DNA of 64,000 bases from Bacillota bacterium (lineage in GTDB: Bacteria > Bacillota > Clostridia > Acetivibrionales > JAEZXR01), in NCBI GenBank assembly GCA_023419605.1, contig JAEZXR010000130.1, forward strand, positions 62,001 through 126,000. The letters run 5' to 3'. Below the pieces are notes generated by a model. It made no database searches, was not told where the DNA came from, and worked only from the letters and a program-made list of their open reading frames with translations. Positions 26,834 to 35,709 of the stretch are shown in pieces (position 1 is the stretch's first letter; each line of letters starts with the position of its first letter). Position numbers and translations under genes: made by a program.

Positions 26834-27997
26834 CTATTTCTTAAAATTCATTATGATATCTACCACCTCGGGTTTATTGCCGATACGCAGGGGAGGCCCC
26901 CAGGTTCCAAAACCATTTGAAACAACGAAATGTGTGTTTCCTTTTTTCATATAGCCATAATCAAGTTCAAAGGTTTTCCGGGTGATAAAGTTATTCGGGA
27001 ATAACTGACCCCGGTGGGTATGGCCCGAAACCTGCAAATCAACGCCCGCTGCCTGTGCTTTTTCCAAGGCCACGGGTTGGTGGTCCATCAGGATGACGGG
27101 AAGTGAGGGATTTATGTCCTTCAGTAGTTCCACAGGCTCTTTACGCGTTCCTTGTATGAAACGTTCTCCGGCTACATCATCTCTTCCGGCGATATAGAAG
27201 CTGTCGGCGATTTTCATATAGTTATCCCGGAGAACATGGATGCCGGATTCCTCAAGGAATGCTACTGCTTCATTAATATCTCCGGAAATATACTCATGGT
27301 TTCCCGGTACGGCATACATGCCATAGGGGGAACGCAGCTGCTTGAAAATGTCCGACATTTTTTCTTCCCGGTAACCACGAACCTCATCATCGACTACATC
27401 TCCAACAAAAAGTATGAGATCCGGATTTAGTGCATTGATCCGGTCTACCATATCCTGAAGGCGGTATTTGTTCATAATGGCTCCCAGATGTACGTCGGAA
27501 ACCATGGCAATGTGTAAACTTTCAATAGAGCCTGCCTTTTTGTCTACGTTCAAATTATAACGGGTTATAACGGGATTCCGTGCATTCCATGTCCCATAGA
27601 CCAGAAGCAGGGCTACAGTCAGAAAAACAGTTGCCCCTGTGATGGTTCCGGCAGACGAGGTTCTGAAACTATGGGGCAATAGTCCGGTCCATATTCCTGC
27701 CAGCCGAAGAAGGTCAACCAGTACAACCAGCAGGAGGAAATAGAAAAATGCTCCCATCCAATAAGAGCCCAGATAGGTCAACCCCTTTTTTATTGTCCCG
27801 GGCAGGTATCTTCTGCCTAGCAATTGGCCTGTTATATAGCATAAAGGAAAAGCCCAGAAAATAATCCAATAAAGAGGGCGGCTTAACAGGGGAATCTTAC
27901 TGCCCAGTGTTTGCCAGCCTCGCAGGCCCAAGTAATAATTGATTCCTCCAAATATGGAAAACGATAGAACTCCTAAAAATATGTATGATGGTTTCAT
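26834..27997 (-). CDS. Membrane-anchored metallophosphoesterase (YkuE/YaeI-like)
   Basis: A protein of 387 residues. The first about 140 residues form four to five membrane helices; the C-terminal half is a calcineurin-like phosphoesterase domain. The metal-binding motifs are all visible in order: SDVHLG, GDVVDDE, PGNHEY, the MDHQP histidine motif and SGHTHRGQ. Relatives such as YaeI hydrolyse lipid-linked or pyrophosphate substrates; the substrate here is unknown. GGAG precedes the ATG. It stands alone after a 70-base gap from the next gene on the same strand. Confidence 0.9.
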   Translation of the reverse strand: MKPSYIFLGVLSFSIFGGINYYLGLRGWQTLGSKIPLLSRPLYWIIFWAFPLCYITGQLLGRRYLPGTIKKGLTYLGSYWMGAFFYFLLLVVLVDLLRLAGIWTGLLPHSFRTSSAGTITGATVFLTVALLLVYGTWNARNPVITRYNLNVDKKAGSIESLHIAMVSDVHLGAIMNKYRLQDMVDRINALNPDLILFVGDVVDDEVRGYREEKMSDIFKQLRSPYGMYAVPGNHEYISGDINEAVAFLEESGIHVLRDNYMKIADSFYIAGRDDVAGERFIQGTRKEPVELLKDINPSLPVILMDHQPVALEKAQAAGVDLQVSGHTHRGQLFPNNFITRKTFELDYGYMKKGNTHFVVSNGFGTWGPPLRIGNKPEVVDIIMNFKK

Positions 27998-28067
27998 ATG
28001 TACTCCTTACTAATTTTTCTCAGGTACTGCAACAGCGAAAAAGTATCTAAGCTAATTATCGCAGATT

Positions 28068-28646
28068 TTAAAAGTAAATAAAAGGGAAAAATACGCTGAA
28101 AATGGGGAACACCGCTTTAAACCCTGTGAATGAAACAACAGAGAGGGTAAAATCGGCTACAAAGTAAAACAGGATTGCATAAGCGGCAGCTATCCGAAAT
28201 GGAGCAGGCAGCCTTTCCGAGAATTTCTCAACGAATGGATGAACAAGGTTGAGTACTGTAATGGATGCCAGTCCCCAGGCTACGGAGATCTTGAGGCATA
28301 TCCTTCCCTGAAGGTTTAAGAACTCATGGCTGTAGTCCCACCAGCGGCGATCAAAGGCCCATTCCAGAGCAAAACCCGTGAGGTATTCCAAAACGGAAGT
28401 AAGTACTACTGCTGCGGCAAAGGATAAAAGTGGGTTCCTGCGCAGCGGCTGCAGCAGCCCTATCAGAAGTAAAACACCAAAGCCATAAACAGGGCAGAAG
28501 GGGCCGTATAAAAATCCTCTACTGGCGAGCTTGTGCTGTGTTATAGAAACATAGGCCATTTCAGTCACCCATCCCATAAAGGAATAGGCGATAAAATAGT
28601 ATAAGTAATAAAAAGCTTTATACTGAAGATGAACGAGCTTTTCCAT
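28068..28646 (-). CDS. Putative ABC-transporter permease-like membrane protein (CmpB family)
   Basis: A polytopic membrane protein of 192 residues with about five helices. It resembles the family annotated as putative ABC transporter type IV/CmpB (conserved Trp-x-x-Glu in FMGWVTEMAY, RGFLYGPFCPVYGFG, and WDY in RRWWDYSHEFLNLQGRICL). The function is unknown and the ABC label in that family is weakly founded. The start is set at 28646, since GGAGGGG (28648-28655) is adjacent; an extension to 28673 lacks a site. It lies between the phosphoesterase and radical SAM genes on the same strand. Confidence 0.8.
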   Translation of the reverse strand: MEKLVHLQYKAFYYLYYFIAYSFMGWVTEMAYVSITQHKLASRGFLYGPFCPVYGFGVLLLIGLLQPLRRNPLLSFAAAVVLTSVLEYLTGFALEWAFDRRWWDYSHEFLNLQGRICLKISVAWGLASITVLNLVHPFVEKFSERLPAPFRIAAAYAILFYFVADFTLSVVSFTGFKAVFPIFSVFFPFIYF

Positions 28647-28777
28647 AACCCCTCCGATCGAGTTAGGAGCCAATCCTCAACGTCACCTTTTATTAACTTA
28701 TGCTGTGGGTTTCACACATGTTACTGCTGGGATATTCCAGGGTGGTTCCGGACTTACCGGGTATGGGCTATGAGGCG

Positions 28778-29653
28778 TCAGAGCCGGCTGTCATTAAATC
28801 GAAGGCGATAACTGCATTTACGACAGAGGGGTTCCACCACCTTTCGATGGGAAAAAGCATCATACATGGCGGAAGCTCTTTTACTTGCCAGAATTTCCTC
28901 CAGTGTCGTTTTCCTGATATTCCCAAGAACAATGCCGGCTTCGCTGTCCAGACAGCAGGGGACTACCGTTCCATCTACCAGAAAAGCAATTTGGTCCCGT
29001 AATCCATAGCAGAAGCCTTTTTCCTCTAGCTCTGTTTCCGCAGTGTCCGGCCATTGAAAGGTCATAGCCTGATTTAAAAATATTCGATCTGCCAGCTTCA
29101 ACCCGTTTACGGGGGTTAATTCTTCCTGGATTCTGTAGGGAAGCTTGAAGAATTCTTCAATTCTTCGCAGGATATAGTCATTCCCTTGACTGGGAGCTTC
29201 CTCTTTCAAATTCCAAAGCCGTAGTGTGAAGGAGAGGGAGGTTGATTGCCGGGCGTTCTCAATCAGCTTGAATATATTGTTCAAATACTGGTCTACAGAG
29301 CAATTATGCATGTTTGCCTCAAAGCTGTGGAGAGAAACATTGATCTGGCGCAAGGCAGGACTGGTTAACAACACCTCTTCTACTTTATCGACCAGTGTTC
29401 CATTGGTGGTGATATTCACACGAAGTTCTTGCTTTTCGCATAGTTCCAAAAAATGTCGAAGCTTGGGGTGTAGTAATGGTTCTCCAAGTACATGAAAATA
29501 AATGTATTTTGCTGAAGTTTTTACTTCGTTCAAAATCCTTTCAAAAAGCTCTTCCTCCATAAAGCCCGGTTTTCGGAGGGACTTTGGACAAAAAGCACAG
29601 GATAGATTGCATATGTTAGTGAGCTCTATGTAAACTTTTTTGAATTTTCGCAT
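28778..29653 (-). CDS. Radical SAM protein with SPASM-like C-terminus
   Basis: An iron-sulfur enzyme of 291 residues. The SAM-binding [4Fe-4S] motif is Cys15-x3-Cys19-x2-Cys22 (NICNLSCAFCPKS). The radical SAM barrel follows (HVLGEPLLHP, TTNGTLV), and the C-terminus carries CC near 234-235 and C-x2-C near 279-282 with GNI between, a short SPASM/Twitch-type auxiliary cluster site. Such proteins often modify peptides or act as maturases, but no precursor peptide gene is seen next to it. AAGGA precedes the ATG. The substrate is unknown. Confidence 0.88.
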   Translation of the reverse strand: MRKFKKVYIELTNICNLSCAFCPKSLRKPGFMEEELFERILNEVKTSAKYIYFHVLGEPLLHPKLRHFLELCEKQELRVNITTNGTLVDKVEEVLLTSPALRQINVSLHSFEANMHNCSVDQYLNNIFKLIENARQSTSLSFTLRLWNLKEEAPSQGNDYILRRIEEFFKLPYRIQEELTPVNGLKLADRIFLNQAMTFQWPDTAETELEEKGFCYGLRDQIAFLVDGTVVPCCLDSEAGIVLGNIRKTTLEEILASKRASAMYDAFSHRKVVEPLCRKCSYRLRFNDSRL

Positions 29654-29729
29654 GAGATCCTTCCATTTCTTGTTTAATATCTATAAAAAAGTGTTATTTA
29701 TATTATACCAAAATTTGTTCAATTTTGTA

Positions 29730-29757
29730 TGGACGATTTTGTAAAAAGATGTATAAT
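29730..29757 (+). promoter_or_regulatory. Candidate promoter for the ytxH pair
   Basis: TGGACG, a 16-base spacer and a perfect TATAAT, 32 bases before the YtxH-family start codon. Confidence 0.45.
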
Positions 29758-29789
29758 TATAGAATAAACACGAATAGGGGGAAATACAC

Positions 29790-30116
29790 ATGAAAATCAA
29801 AGATTTGATAGCAAAGAACAAAAAAGAGGAAAAGAAGAAGGCCGCAAAGAAAGTAGCAAAGAAGGTAGCATTGGGTGTAAGTGTAGGGACTGCGGTAGGA
29901 TTGGCTGCAGGCACACTCCTGGCCCCGAAATCCGGAAAGGAAACCAGAGACCAGCTGGCAAAGGGTGCAAAGGATGCAGTAGAAAAGGTTAAAGAATCCG
30001 TAGAAGAAGTAAAAGATAAAATTGCTGCATTGTCGGAGAAGAAGGAAGAAACCTGCTGCTGCAGTGAAGACGACTGTTCAGCGGAAGAGACTGTAAAAAA
30101 TACGGAAGAAGCGTAA
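29790..30116 (+). CDS. YtxH-domain protein
   Basis: A small protein of 108 residues. A strongly basic start (many Lys) is followed by a hydrophobic Gly/Ala stretch (about 30-50, VSVGTAVGLAAGTLLAPKSG), characteristic of the YtxH family, then a Lys/Glu-rich amphipathic helix, and a Cys-rich tail (CCCSEDDCS). YtxH proteins are general-stress or envelope-associated; no biochemical role is established. The terminal cluster of four cysteines is not part of the family core. AGGGGG precedes the ATG. It forms a pair with the next gene, 16 bases away. Confidence 0.85.
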   Translation: MKIKDLIAKNKKEEKKKAAKKVAKKVALGVSVGTAVGLAAGTLLAPKSGKETRDQLAKGAKDAVEKVKESVEEVKDKIAALSEKKEETCCCSEDDCSAEETVKNTEEA

Positions 30117-30132
30117 GCCGGAGAGGTAGAGT

Positions 30133-30510
30133 ATGGATGGAGTGATTTCAGTAAAGGATCTGATCTCTTTCATTTTGTTTTTGTTAGGCGCTACAGCAGT
30201 ATTATATCTTGTTATTGTCCTACATAATGTAAACAAATTGGTAAAGCAGGTAAGCCTGGTAATCGCAGATAATAAAACCAATATTGACAAGACCATGGAA
30301 GTGATGCCGGAAGTGGCAAATAACCTCAACAGTACTGTTGTAAGCATAAAAGGAACAGTAGACCGGACCGGGAATATCATTGATAATTTTGAAGGGACAG
30401 TGTCGGAAGTTGCTGCTTCTTTTGAGGATACTTCGGAAAGCATAATTGATGTGATAAAGGCTTCCATAAATGTGATAAAGACCATTATGTCACTGTTTTC
30501 AAAAAATTAA
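30133..30510 (+). CDS. DUF948-like membrane-anchored coiled-coil protein
   Basis: A protein of 125 residues with one N-terminal membrane helix (about 10-31) and a long helical, heptad-like remainder (VNKLVKQVSLVIADNKTNID and following), resembling DUF948/YtxG partners of YtxH. It is probably a cell-envelope-associated helical protein; function unknown. It is co-transcribed with the YtxH gene and closed by a strong terminator. Confidence 0.8.
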   Translation: MDGVISVKDLISFILFLLGATAVLYLVIVLHNVNKLVKQVSLVIADNKTNIDKTMEVMPEVANNLNSTVVSIKGTVDRTGNIIDNFEGTVSEVAASFEDTSESIIDVIKASINVIKTIMSLFSKN

Positions 30511-30531
30511 AATCATAGAGCTTTTTTGAAT

Positions 30532-30575
30532 AAGAAAGGGTTGTACAATTTTTTTGTACAGCCCTTTCTTTTTTA
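30532..30575 (+). terminator. Strong hairpin terminator
   Basis: Stem AAGAAAGGGTTGTACAA with TTGTACAGCCCTTTCTT, T-rich loop and a tail of T residues. Confidence 0.9.
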
Positions 30576-30611
30576 GTCATAAAATTGGACAAAGGCTAGT
30601 ATATATAACTA

Positions 30612-30786
30612 TGGCCATGGGCTAGGATTGAAAAGCCTCAGAGTGAGGCCGGCCAGCATAGGATGAGCGGAAGAATAACGTAGGCTGTAATCTTGCTGTA
30701 CCCTGTATGATGGCCCAGGAACACCGAACTTTATATAAATTTATGCAGCATTCAAATGGCCCGGTGGACGGTCATTTGGATGCTGC
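30612..30786 (+). ncRNA. Candidate structured non-coding RNA upstream of spoIIIA
   Basis: This stretch has no plausible reading frame but dense secondary structure. TGGGCT (about 30618) can pair with GGCCCA (about 30714). Inside is a GCCTC-AGAGT-GAGGC hairpin and a CATAGG/CC-TG-TATG helix. Downstream, 30743-30785 forms a 17-bp hairpin, GCAGCATTCAAATGGCC with GGTCATTTGGATGCTGC, whose two non-Watson-Crick positions are G-U or similar wobbles, as expected for RNA. Size and lineage are compatible with the raiA-motif RNA of Clostridia, but I cannot confirm that identity. It may be independent or part of the spoIIIA leader. Confidence 0.55.
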
Positions 30787-30868
30787 GCTATAAAATTCGC
30801 TGTTCGAGAGGGCGCCGCAAAAGCATGCGTAATTCTTTTACAGCACCTAGGATAAGGGGGAGTGGGAG

Positions 30869-31900
30869 TTGTTAGCAGAAGAAAAATTGCCGGAGAGAGA
30901 CGGGGAGGTAAGAGGGAAAAGTACCATTTTACAACTTGAAAGGGATATTTTGCAATTTATATCTCCAACAATCAGAAGTGTTATAAAAAAAATAGAACTG
31001 AAGAAGCTTGAAGCTCTGGAGGAAATCAGGCTGAGGGCAGACAAGCCTCTCATGATACATTCCGGTGGGAGTGAGTGGTTTGTGAGCCAAGGAGGACAAC
31101 TACTCACAAATCGGACAGGTTCATTTGTCGTTTGCCAGCAGGAGGTTATCGGGAGTCTTGAGCTCATGTGTGAAAATTCAGTGTATGCATATCAGGAAGA
31201 GATCAAAAATGCATTTTTGACTCTCCGGGGTGGACATAGAGTAGGAATTTCAGGAAGAGCAGTGTTGGATGGACTCGGTATGAAGTTTATAAAGGATGTA
31301 TCGAGCCTTAACATAAGGATGTCAAGACAAATTAAGGGATGTGCTTCGAAAATTATTAAATATCTGATCGGGGAGAATAGAGAAATATATAATACCCTGG
31401 TCATATCACCGCCCCAATGCGGGAAAACCACCTTGCTCAGGGACATATCCCGGCTGTTGGGAGATGGGATTGATTCACTTAACTTTAAAGGAATCAAAGT
31501 TGGCATCATTGATGAGCGGTCTGAAATCGCAGCCTGTTATAAAGGGGTTCCGCAGAATGACATAGGGTGCCGCAGTGATGTTCTGGATGGTTGTCCAAAA
31601 CAGGTGGGGATGTCCATGCTTTTGCGGTCTATGTCCCCTGAGGTGATTATTACGGACGAGATCGGCAACCAGGGGGATTATGACGCTGTTATGAAGGTTC
31701 TTAATGCGGGGGTGAAGCTGATTACTTCCGCTCACGGGTATAACATATCGGAGATGAAGTCTCGTGAGGAAGTCATCAGCTTAATAGAAAAAAAGGTATT
31801 TGAGCGGTATGTAGTTCTGGATAATACCAAAGGACCTGGGAATGTAAAGGAAATCGTAGATGGGAAGCGAATGGAGGTAATATACAGTGATGCTTCTTAA
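30869..31900 (+). CDS. spoIIIAA: Stage III sporulation ATPase SpoIIIAA
   Basis: The secretion-type ATPase of the SpoIIIA-SpoIIQ feeding-tube complex that links mother cell and forespore. It has 343 residues, with Walker A in SPPQCGKTTLLRD and the Walker B region VIITDEIGNQGDYDAVM, followed by a conserved TSAHG. The N-terminal RecA-like fold begins at EILQF-like residues near 25-35. The TTG start has GGGGG 8 bases upstream. It is the first gene of the eight-gene spoIIIA operon, normally transcribed by sigma-E in the mother cell; I did not find a clean sigma-E promoter by eye. Confidence 0.95.
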   Translation: MLAEEKLPERDGEVRGKSTILQLERDILQFISPTIRSVIKKIELKKLEALEEIRLRADKPLMIHSGGSEWFVSQGGQLLTNRTGSFVVCQQEVIGSLELMCENSVYAYQEEIKNAFLTLRGGHRVGISGRAVLDGLGMKFIKDVSSLNIRMSRQIKGCASKIIKYLIGENREIYNTLVISPPQCGKTTLLRDISRLLGDGIDSLNFKGIKVGIIDERSEIAACYKGVPQNDIGCRSDVLDGCPKQVGMSMLLRSMSPEVIITDEIGNQGDYDAVMKVLNAGVKLITSAHGYNISEMKSREEVISLIEKKVFERYVVLDNTKGPGNVKEIVDGKRMEVIYSDAS

Positions 31901-32408
31901 GGTTGTTGGAAGTATTGCGGTACTGGGCGCCTCGACCTTCCTCGGGTATTCGCTGGCTGGAGACTTTGCTAAAAGGCCCCAACAGTTAAGGGAATTACAG
32001 TCTATGCTGCAAATGCTGGAGAATGAAATTGCCTTTATGTCGAACCTTTTGCGGGAAGCGCTGCATAAAACGGGTGAAAACAGCAAGGGGGCAGCTGCGG
32101 TATTCTTCAAAGAGGCTTCCGCTTTGCTGGAAGATGGGAGTATGGGTGCATCCGAAGCCTGGAGTAAGGCGGTTACCGGGAGTGTGGGGAGGACTTCTCT
32201 AAACCAGGAGGATCAGGATGTTTTGATAACTTTTGGTAAAATGTTGGGAAGCTCTGACTATGAGGGGCAGATTAAGAACATACGGCTAACAATAACGCAG
32301 CTTCAGGTACAGGAAAGCAAGGCAGAAGCTCAAAGGAAAAAGAATGAGTCCCTTTATCGGAATTTAGGAATTATGGGCGGTCTGGCCTTAGTGATAATTT
32401 TATTATAA
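31887..32408 (+). CDS. spoIIIAB: Stage III sporulation protein SpoIIIAB
   Basis: A membrane protein of 173 residues with a helix at each end (about 3-20 and 153-172) and a helical cytoplasmic body, resembling GspF/type II secretion platform proteins. It overlaps the end of spoIIIAA by 14 bases, which implies translational coupling. GTG at 31887 sits 9 bases after GGAGG and is preferred; the ATG at 31890 is the alternative. Confidence 0.93.
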   Translation: MMLLKVVGSIAVLGASTFLGYSLAGDFAKRPQQLRELQSMLQMLENEIAFMSNLLREALHKTGENSKGAAAVFFKEASALLEDGSMGASEAWSKAVTGSVGRTSLNQEDQDVLITFGKMLGSSDYEGQIKNIRLTITQLQVQESKAEAQRKKNESLYRNLGIMGGLALVIILL

Positions 32409-32420
32409 AAGAGGTTACGG

Positions 32421-32624
32421 GTGAAGATGATGGGTGTGGATTTGATTTTTAAAATAGCTGCAATCGGCATACTGGTTTCGGTGCTGAATTCGGTGCTTAA
32501 ACAGTCCGGACGAGAGGAACAGGCCATGATGACGACCCTCACAGGGTTGGTCATTGTACTGATGATGGTTGTAAAAGAAATATTTAGTCTTTTCGATACT
32601 GTCAAAACAATGTTTCAGTTTTAA
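32421..32624 (+). CDS. spoIIIAC: Stage III sporulation protein SpoIIIAC
   Basis: A small integral membrane protein of 67 residues with two helices, family length about 65. The conserved IGILVSVLNSVLKQSGREE region joins the helices. It forms part of the SpoIIIA channel with SpoIIIAD and AE. GTG at 32421 fits GAGG 6 bases upstream; the ATGs at 32427 and 32430 are alternatives giving the usual MGVD start. Confidence 0.93.
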   Translation: MKMMGVDLIFKIAAIGILVSVLNSVLKQSGREEQAMMTTLTGLVIVLMMVVKEIFSLFDTVKTMFQF

Positions 32625-32638
32625 GGTGGAGGATACGG

Positions 32639-33025
32639 GTGGAGATACTACAGATCGTAGGTCTTGGCATGGTGGTTACTATTCTTATACTGGTAATAAA
32701 AATGCAAAGACCGGAAATTGCAGTGCAGATCAGCATCCTTACGGGAGTTATCGTATTCATGCTGATCGCCGGAAAACTGTCGGCAGTCATTGAGTTGCTG
32801 AATAGCTATACAAAAAGGGCAAATATTGATGCGATATATATAACAACTCTGTTGAAGATCATAGGAATTGCCTATATTGCGCAGTTTGGTGCCGAAATCT
32901 GTAAGGATGCCGGGGAGGGCGCAATTGCGTCAAAGATAGAACTTGCAGGCAAAGTAATTATTGTAGTTCTTGCAGTTCCTATTATTACTTCCTTGCTGGA
33001 TATGGTGGTCAGAATTATGCCATAG
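32639..33025 (+). CDS. spoIIIAD: Stage III sporulation protein SpoIIIAD
   Basis: Integral membrane protein of 128 residues with four helices, homologous in part to SpoIIIAC (AKRANIDAIYITTLLKIIGI and AEICKDAGEGAIASKIELAGK are conserved in the family). The GTG start has GGAGG 6 bases upstream. It follows spoIIIAC by 14 bases. Confidence 0.94.
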   Translation: MEILQIVGLGMVVTILILVIKMQRPEIAVQISILTGVIVFMLIAGKLSAVIELLNSYTKRANIDAIYITTLLKIIGIAYIAQFGAEICKDAGEGAIASKIELAGKVIIVVLAVPIITSLLDMVVRIMP

Positions 33026-33086
33026 CCAATTTGGAGAAAATTGGGTGAAGGAATTATGATACGCACAGGATAAAAAGGAAAAGAGC

Positions 33087-34301
33087 GTGGGGGATATGAG
33101 GTACGGAAGTAAAAAGACAAAATGTTTCATAGTAATAATGATTATGTTCATCATGTCACTCGAGGTGTTTTTGGCGGTTGATGTCCGCGCAGAGGGAAAG
33201 GACGAGCAGTCCCAGGTGCTTGATGAGCAGTTGAATACCGATGATGTACGAAAAATAGAGAATCAGTTAAGGCAGCATACCTCTACTGATTTTAAACAAA
33301 TCATGCCGGAGTTTGACCCTAAGAGCATTATGAGCGATGCAGCCAAAGGAAAATTCGAGTTGAATATCTCCTCCATAGTAAATCGTGTGCTCCGGTATCT
33401 TTTTAAAGAAATTTATACGAATATCGATCTTCTTATAAAACTCATGGTTATTGTAGTTTTTTGCTCTATCCTTAAGAATCTTCAAACTTCATTTTTAAGT
33501 GAAAGCGTTGGAGAAATGGCATTTTATGCCTGTTATGTGGTGATTGTCTCCATCTTGGTCCTTAGCTTGAACACAGCCCTGGGACTGGGGAGGGAAATCA
33601 TTGACAGCATGGTAGCCTTTATGCATTCCACCATCCCGGTACTGGTAACCTTGATGGTCTCCGGAGGGAATGTAGCCACAGGAGGAGTACTGCAGCCGGT
33701 GTTAATCATGATCGTGGAGGTCGCAGCAGCGATCTTCAAAAACCTGTTTCTGCCGTTAATCTTCCTCGTTTCGGTTCTTTCCATTGTAGATAATATTTCC
33801 GACAAGGTACAAATCTCAAAGCTGACAGGGTTCATCAAACAGATCAACACATGGTGTATGGGCATTATCTTAACGGTCTTTGTAGCTATCGTCGGTCTGC
33901 AGGGCTCTTTGGGAGCCGTAGTGGATGGTGTAACCAGCAAAACGGCAAAGTTCGCCATTGGGGCTTTTGTACCCGTTGCAGGAAAGTATCTGGCGGATGC
34001 GGCGGATACCGTCATTGGGTGCACTCTTTTGATAAAGAATGCAGCAGGCGTTGCGGTGATGGTGGGAATCATTGGCATATGTCTGGTGCCGCTTTTGAAA
34101 ATTTTTGCTCTGATCCTGTTATACAGAATAACCTGTGTTCTTATTGAGCCAATTTCAGAGAAAAGGATAACAAACTGCATTACTGAAATGGCGAATTCCT
34201 TGATGCACATTCTAGGCATTGCTGCCTCTGTGGCCTTCATGTTTCTCCTCTCCATTACGGCTATTGTCAGTGCCAGCAATATTTCAGCCATGATTCGATA
34301 G
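33087..34301 (+). CDS. spoIIIAE: Stage III sporulation protein SpoIIIAE
   Basis: A polytopic membrane protein of 404 residues with an N-terminal signal-like helix (about 15-33), an extracytoplasmic segment, and about eight membrane helices in the C-terminal two thirds, the normal layout of this channel component. The VVDGVTSKTAKFAIGAFVPV segment is strongly conserved in the family. GTG at 33087 has AAGGAAAAG upstream; ATG at 33096 is an alternative. Confidence 0.94.
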   Translation: MGDMRYGSKKTKCFIVIMIMFIMSLEVFLAVDVRAEGKDEQSQVLDEQLNTDDVRKIENQLRQHTSTDFKQIMPEFDPKSIMSDAAKGKFELNISSIVNRVLRYLFKEIYTNIDLLIKLMVIVVFCSILKNLQTSFLSESVGEMAFYACYVVIVSILVLSLNTALGLGREIIDSMVAFMHSTIPVLVTLMVSGGNVATGGVLQPVLIMIVEVAAAIFKNLFLPLIFLVSVLSIVDNISDKVQISKLTGFIKQINTWCMGIILTVFVAIVGLQGSLGAVVDGVTSKTAKFAIGAFVPVAGKYLADAADTVIGCTLLIKNAAGVAVMVGIIGICLVPLLKIFALILLYRITCVLIEPISEKRITNCITEMANSLMHILGIAASVAFMFLLSITAIVSASNISAMIR

Positions 34302-34310
34302 GAGGTCCTT

Positions 34311-34940
34311 ATGATAGAATTTCTTAAAAGTTGGGTCATGAACATAATTACCCTTGTAATGGTCATCGTATTGCTGGAGATTCTGGTTCCTTCGGGAAAA
34401 ATTAAAAAATTTGTTGACCTGGTTTCAGGCTTCATACTGATTATTGCTATTATAAACCCTGTTCTTTCTGCAATGAATAAAGGAGTAAACCTCGAGGAGG
34501 TTCAGATTTCCAGCAGCAATTTTCTGGATAAAAAGGCCATTGAAACCAACAGTAAAATACTGAAGGATCAGCAAATGAAACAGATCGCACAAAACTACCG
34601 AAGCAAACTTATTCAGCAGATTGAGGAGAGTACGGCTCAAATCAAGGGGGTCGGAGAGGTGAAGGCTGATTTGATTATTAATGAAGATTACACTTCTGAA
34701 AGCTTTGGAGAGATTAAAAGAGTGTATATAAGTTTTCGTTCCGCGGAAGAAAACTCTTCCGTAAAAGCTGTAGCAAAAATTGAAAGTGTAAAGATTGGAG
34801 TGGGACAAAGCAATCAAAATACGGAAGCGGCTCAAGCTCCCAAAGTAAGCGCTGAATTGAAGAAGCAAATTGAAGATAAGATTACGCATATCATGGAAGT
34901 GCCTAAAGATAATATTGTTATTTCATTGCAAAACAGTTAA
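34311..34940 (+). CDS. spoIIIAF: Stage III sporulation protein SpoIIIAF
   Basis: A protein of 209 residues with two N-terminal membrane helices (about 9-27 and 38-56) and a soluble ring-building-motif-like domain facing the intermembrane space. AGGAGG precedes the ATG; the gene starts 9 bases after spoIIIAE ends. Confidence 0.94.
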   Translation: MIEFLKSWVMNIITLVMVIVLLEILVPSGKIKKFVDLVSGFILIIAIINPVLSAMNKGVNLEEVQISSSNFLDKKAIETNSKILKDQQMKQIAQNYRSKLIQQIEESTAQIKGVGEVKADLIINEDYTSESFGEIKRVYISFRSAEENSSVKAVAKIESVKIGVGQSNQNTEAAQAPKVSAELKKQIEDKITHIMEVPKDNIVISLQNS

Positions 34941-34961
34941 GAAGCTAAGGAGGAGATCACC

Positions 34962-35573
34962 ATGAGTTTTTTTGGAAAATATTTTGAAAATTTACGAGAG
35001 AAAATAAACGGTCAAGGCAAAAAAAAATTAATAGAGAACTGCGTTATCATAATCATCCTGGGGGTGGTGGCAATAATAGCAGGAAGTACTATTTTCAGTA
35101 AAACCGGCAATGAAAAGACTGCCAATGCGGCTAAACAGAATGAAGTGCAGGAAGCAGCCAAAGTTATCGGTTCTGAGGATAAAGAGGATATTCAAAAAAG
35201 AATGGAGTCCATCTTATCGAAGATCGGAGGTGCGGGGAGTGTTAACGTTATGATAACCTATGTATCGGGGAAGGAACTGGTGCCTGCCTACGATACCAAA
35301 AGAACGGAAAACGATACCCAGGAGAAGGATAATGGAGGGGGAACCCGCAGCATAAAAAACAATGATACGGAAAACAAGGTGGTCTATGAGGAGAGTGGCA
35401 ATGGCGTGAAAAAGCCCGTGGTACTAAAAGAATTACAGCCTGCTGTGAAAGGCGTGGTGGTGGTTGCAGATGGCGCGGCGGATCCTGTAGTAAGGGAGAG
35501 TTTAACTCGGGCCGTTCAGGTTTTGGTGGATGTCCCGGTTCATAAAATTCAGGTTCTGCAAAGAAATAAATAA
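34962..35573 (+). CDS. spoIIIAG: Stage III sporulation protein SpoIIIAG
   Basis: A protein of 203 residues with a single membrane helix (about 22-44) and an extracytoplasmic domain with the ring-building motif interrupted by a Gly/Asn-rich insertion (about 105-145); its homologue forms the 30-fold ring of the feeding tube. The ATG has AAGGAGGAG upstream. Confidence 0.94.
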   Translation: MSFFGKYFENLREKINGQGKKKLIENCVIIIILGVVAIIAGSTIFSKTGNEKTANAAKQNEVQEAAKVIGSEDKEDIQKRMESILSKIGGAGSVNVMITYVSGKELVPAYDTKRTENDTQEKDNGGGTRSIKNNDTENKVVYEESGNGVKKPVVLKELQPAVKGVVVVADGAADPVVRESLTRAVQVLVDVPVHKIQVLQRNK

Positions 35574-35709
35574 GGCAACATTCTGTGTAAACATAATTTT
35601 TGCTAAACATGAAAAAACTGAAATAAAATTTTAGGAAATATAATATATATAGTACAAGAAATCTAAGTTTAAATTTTAAAAAACACTTTTTTAGGGAGGG
35701 CATTGTATT

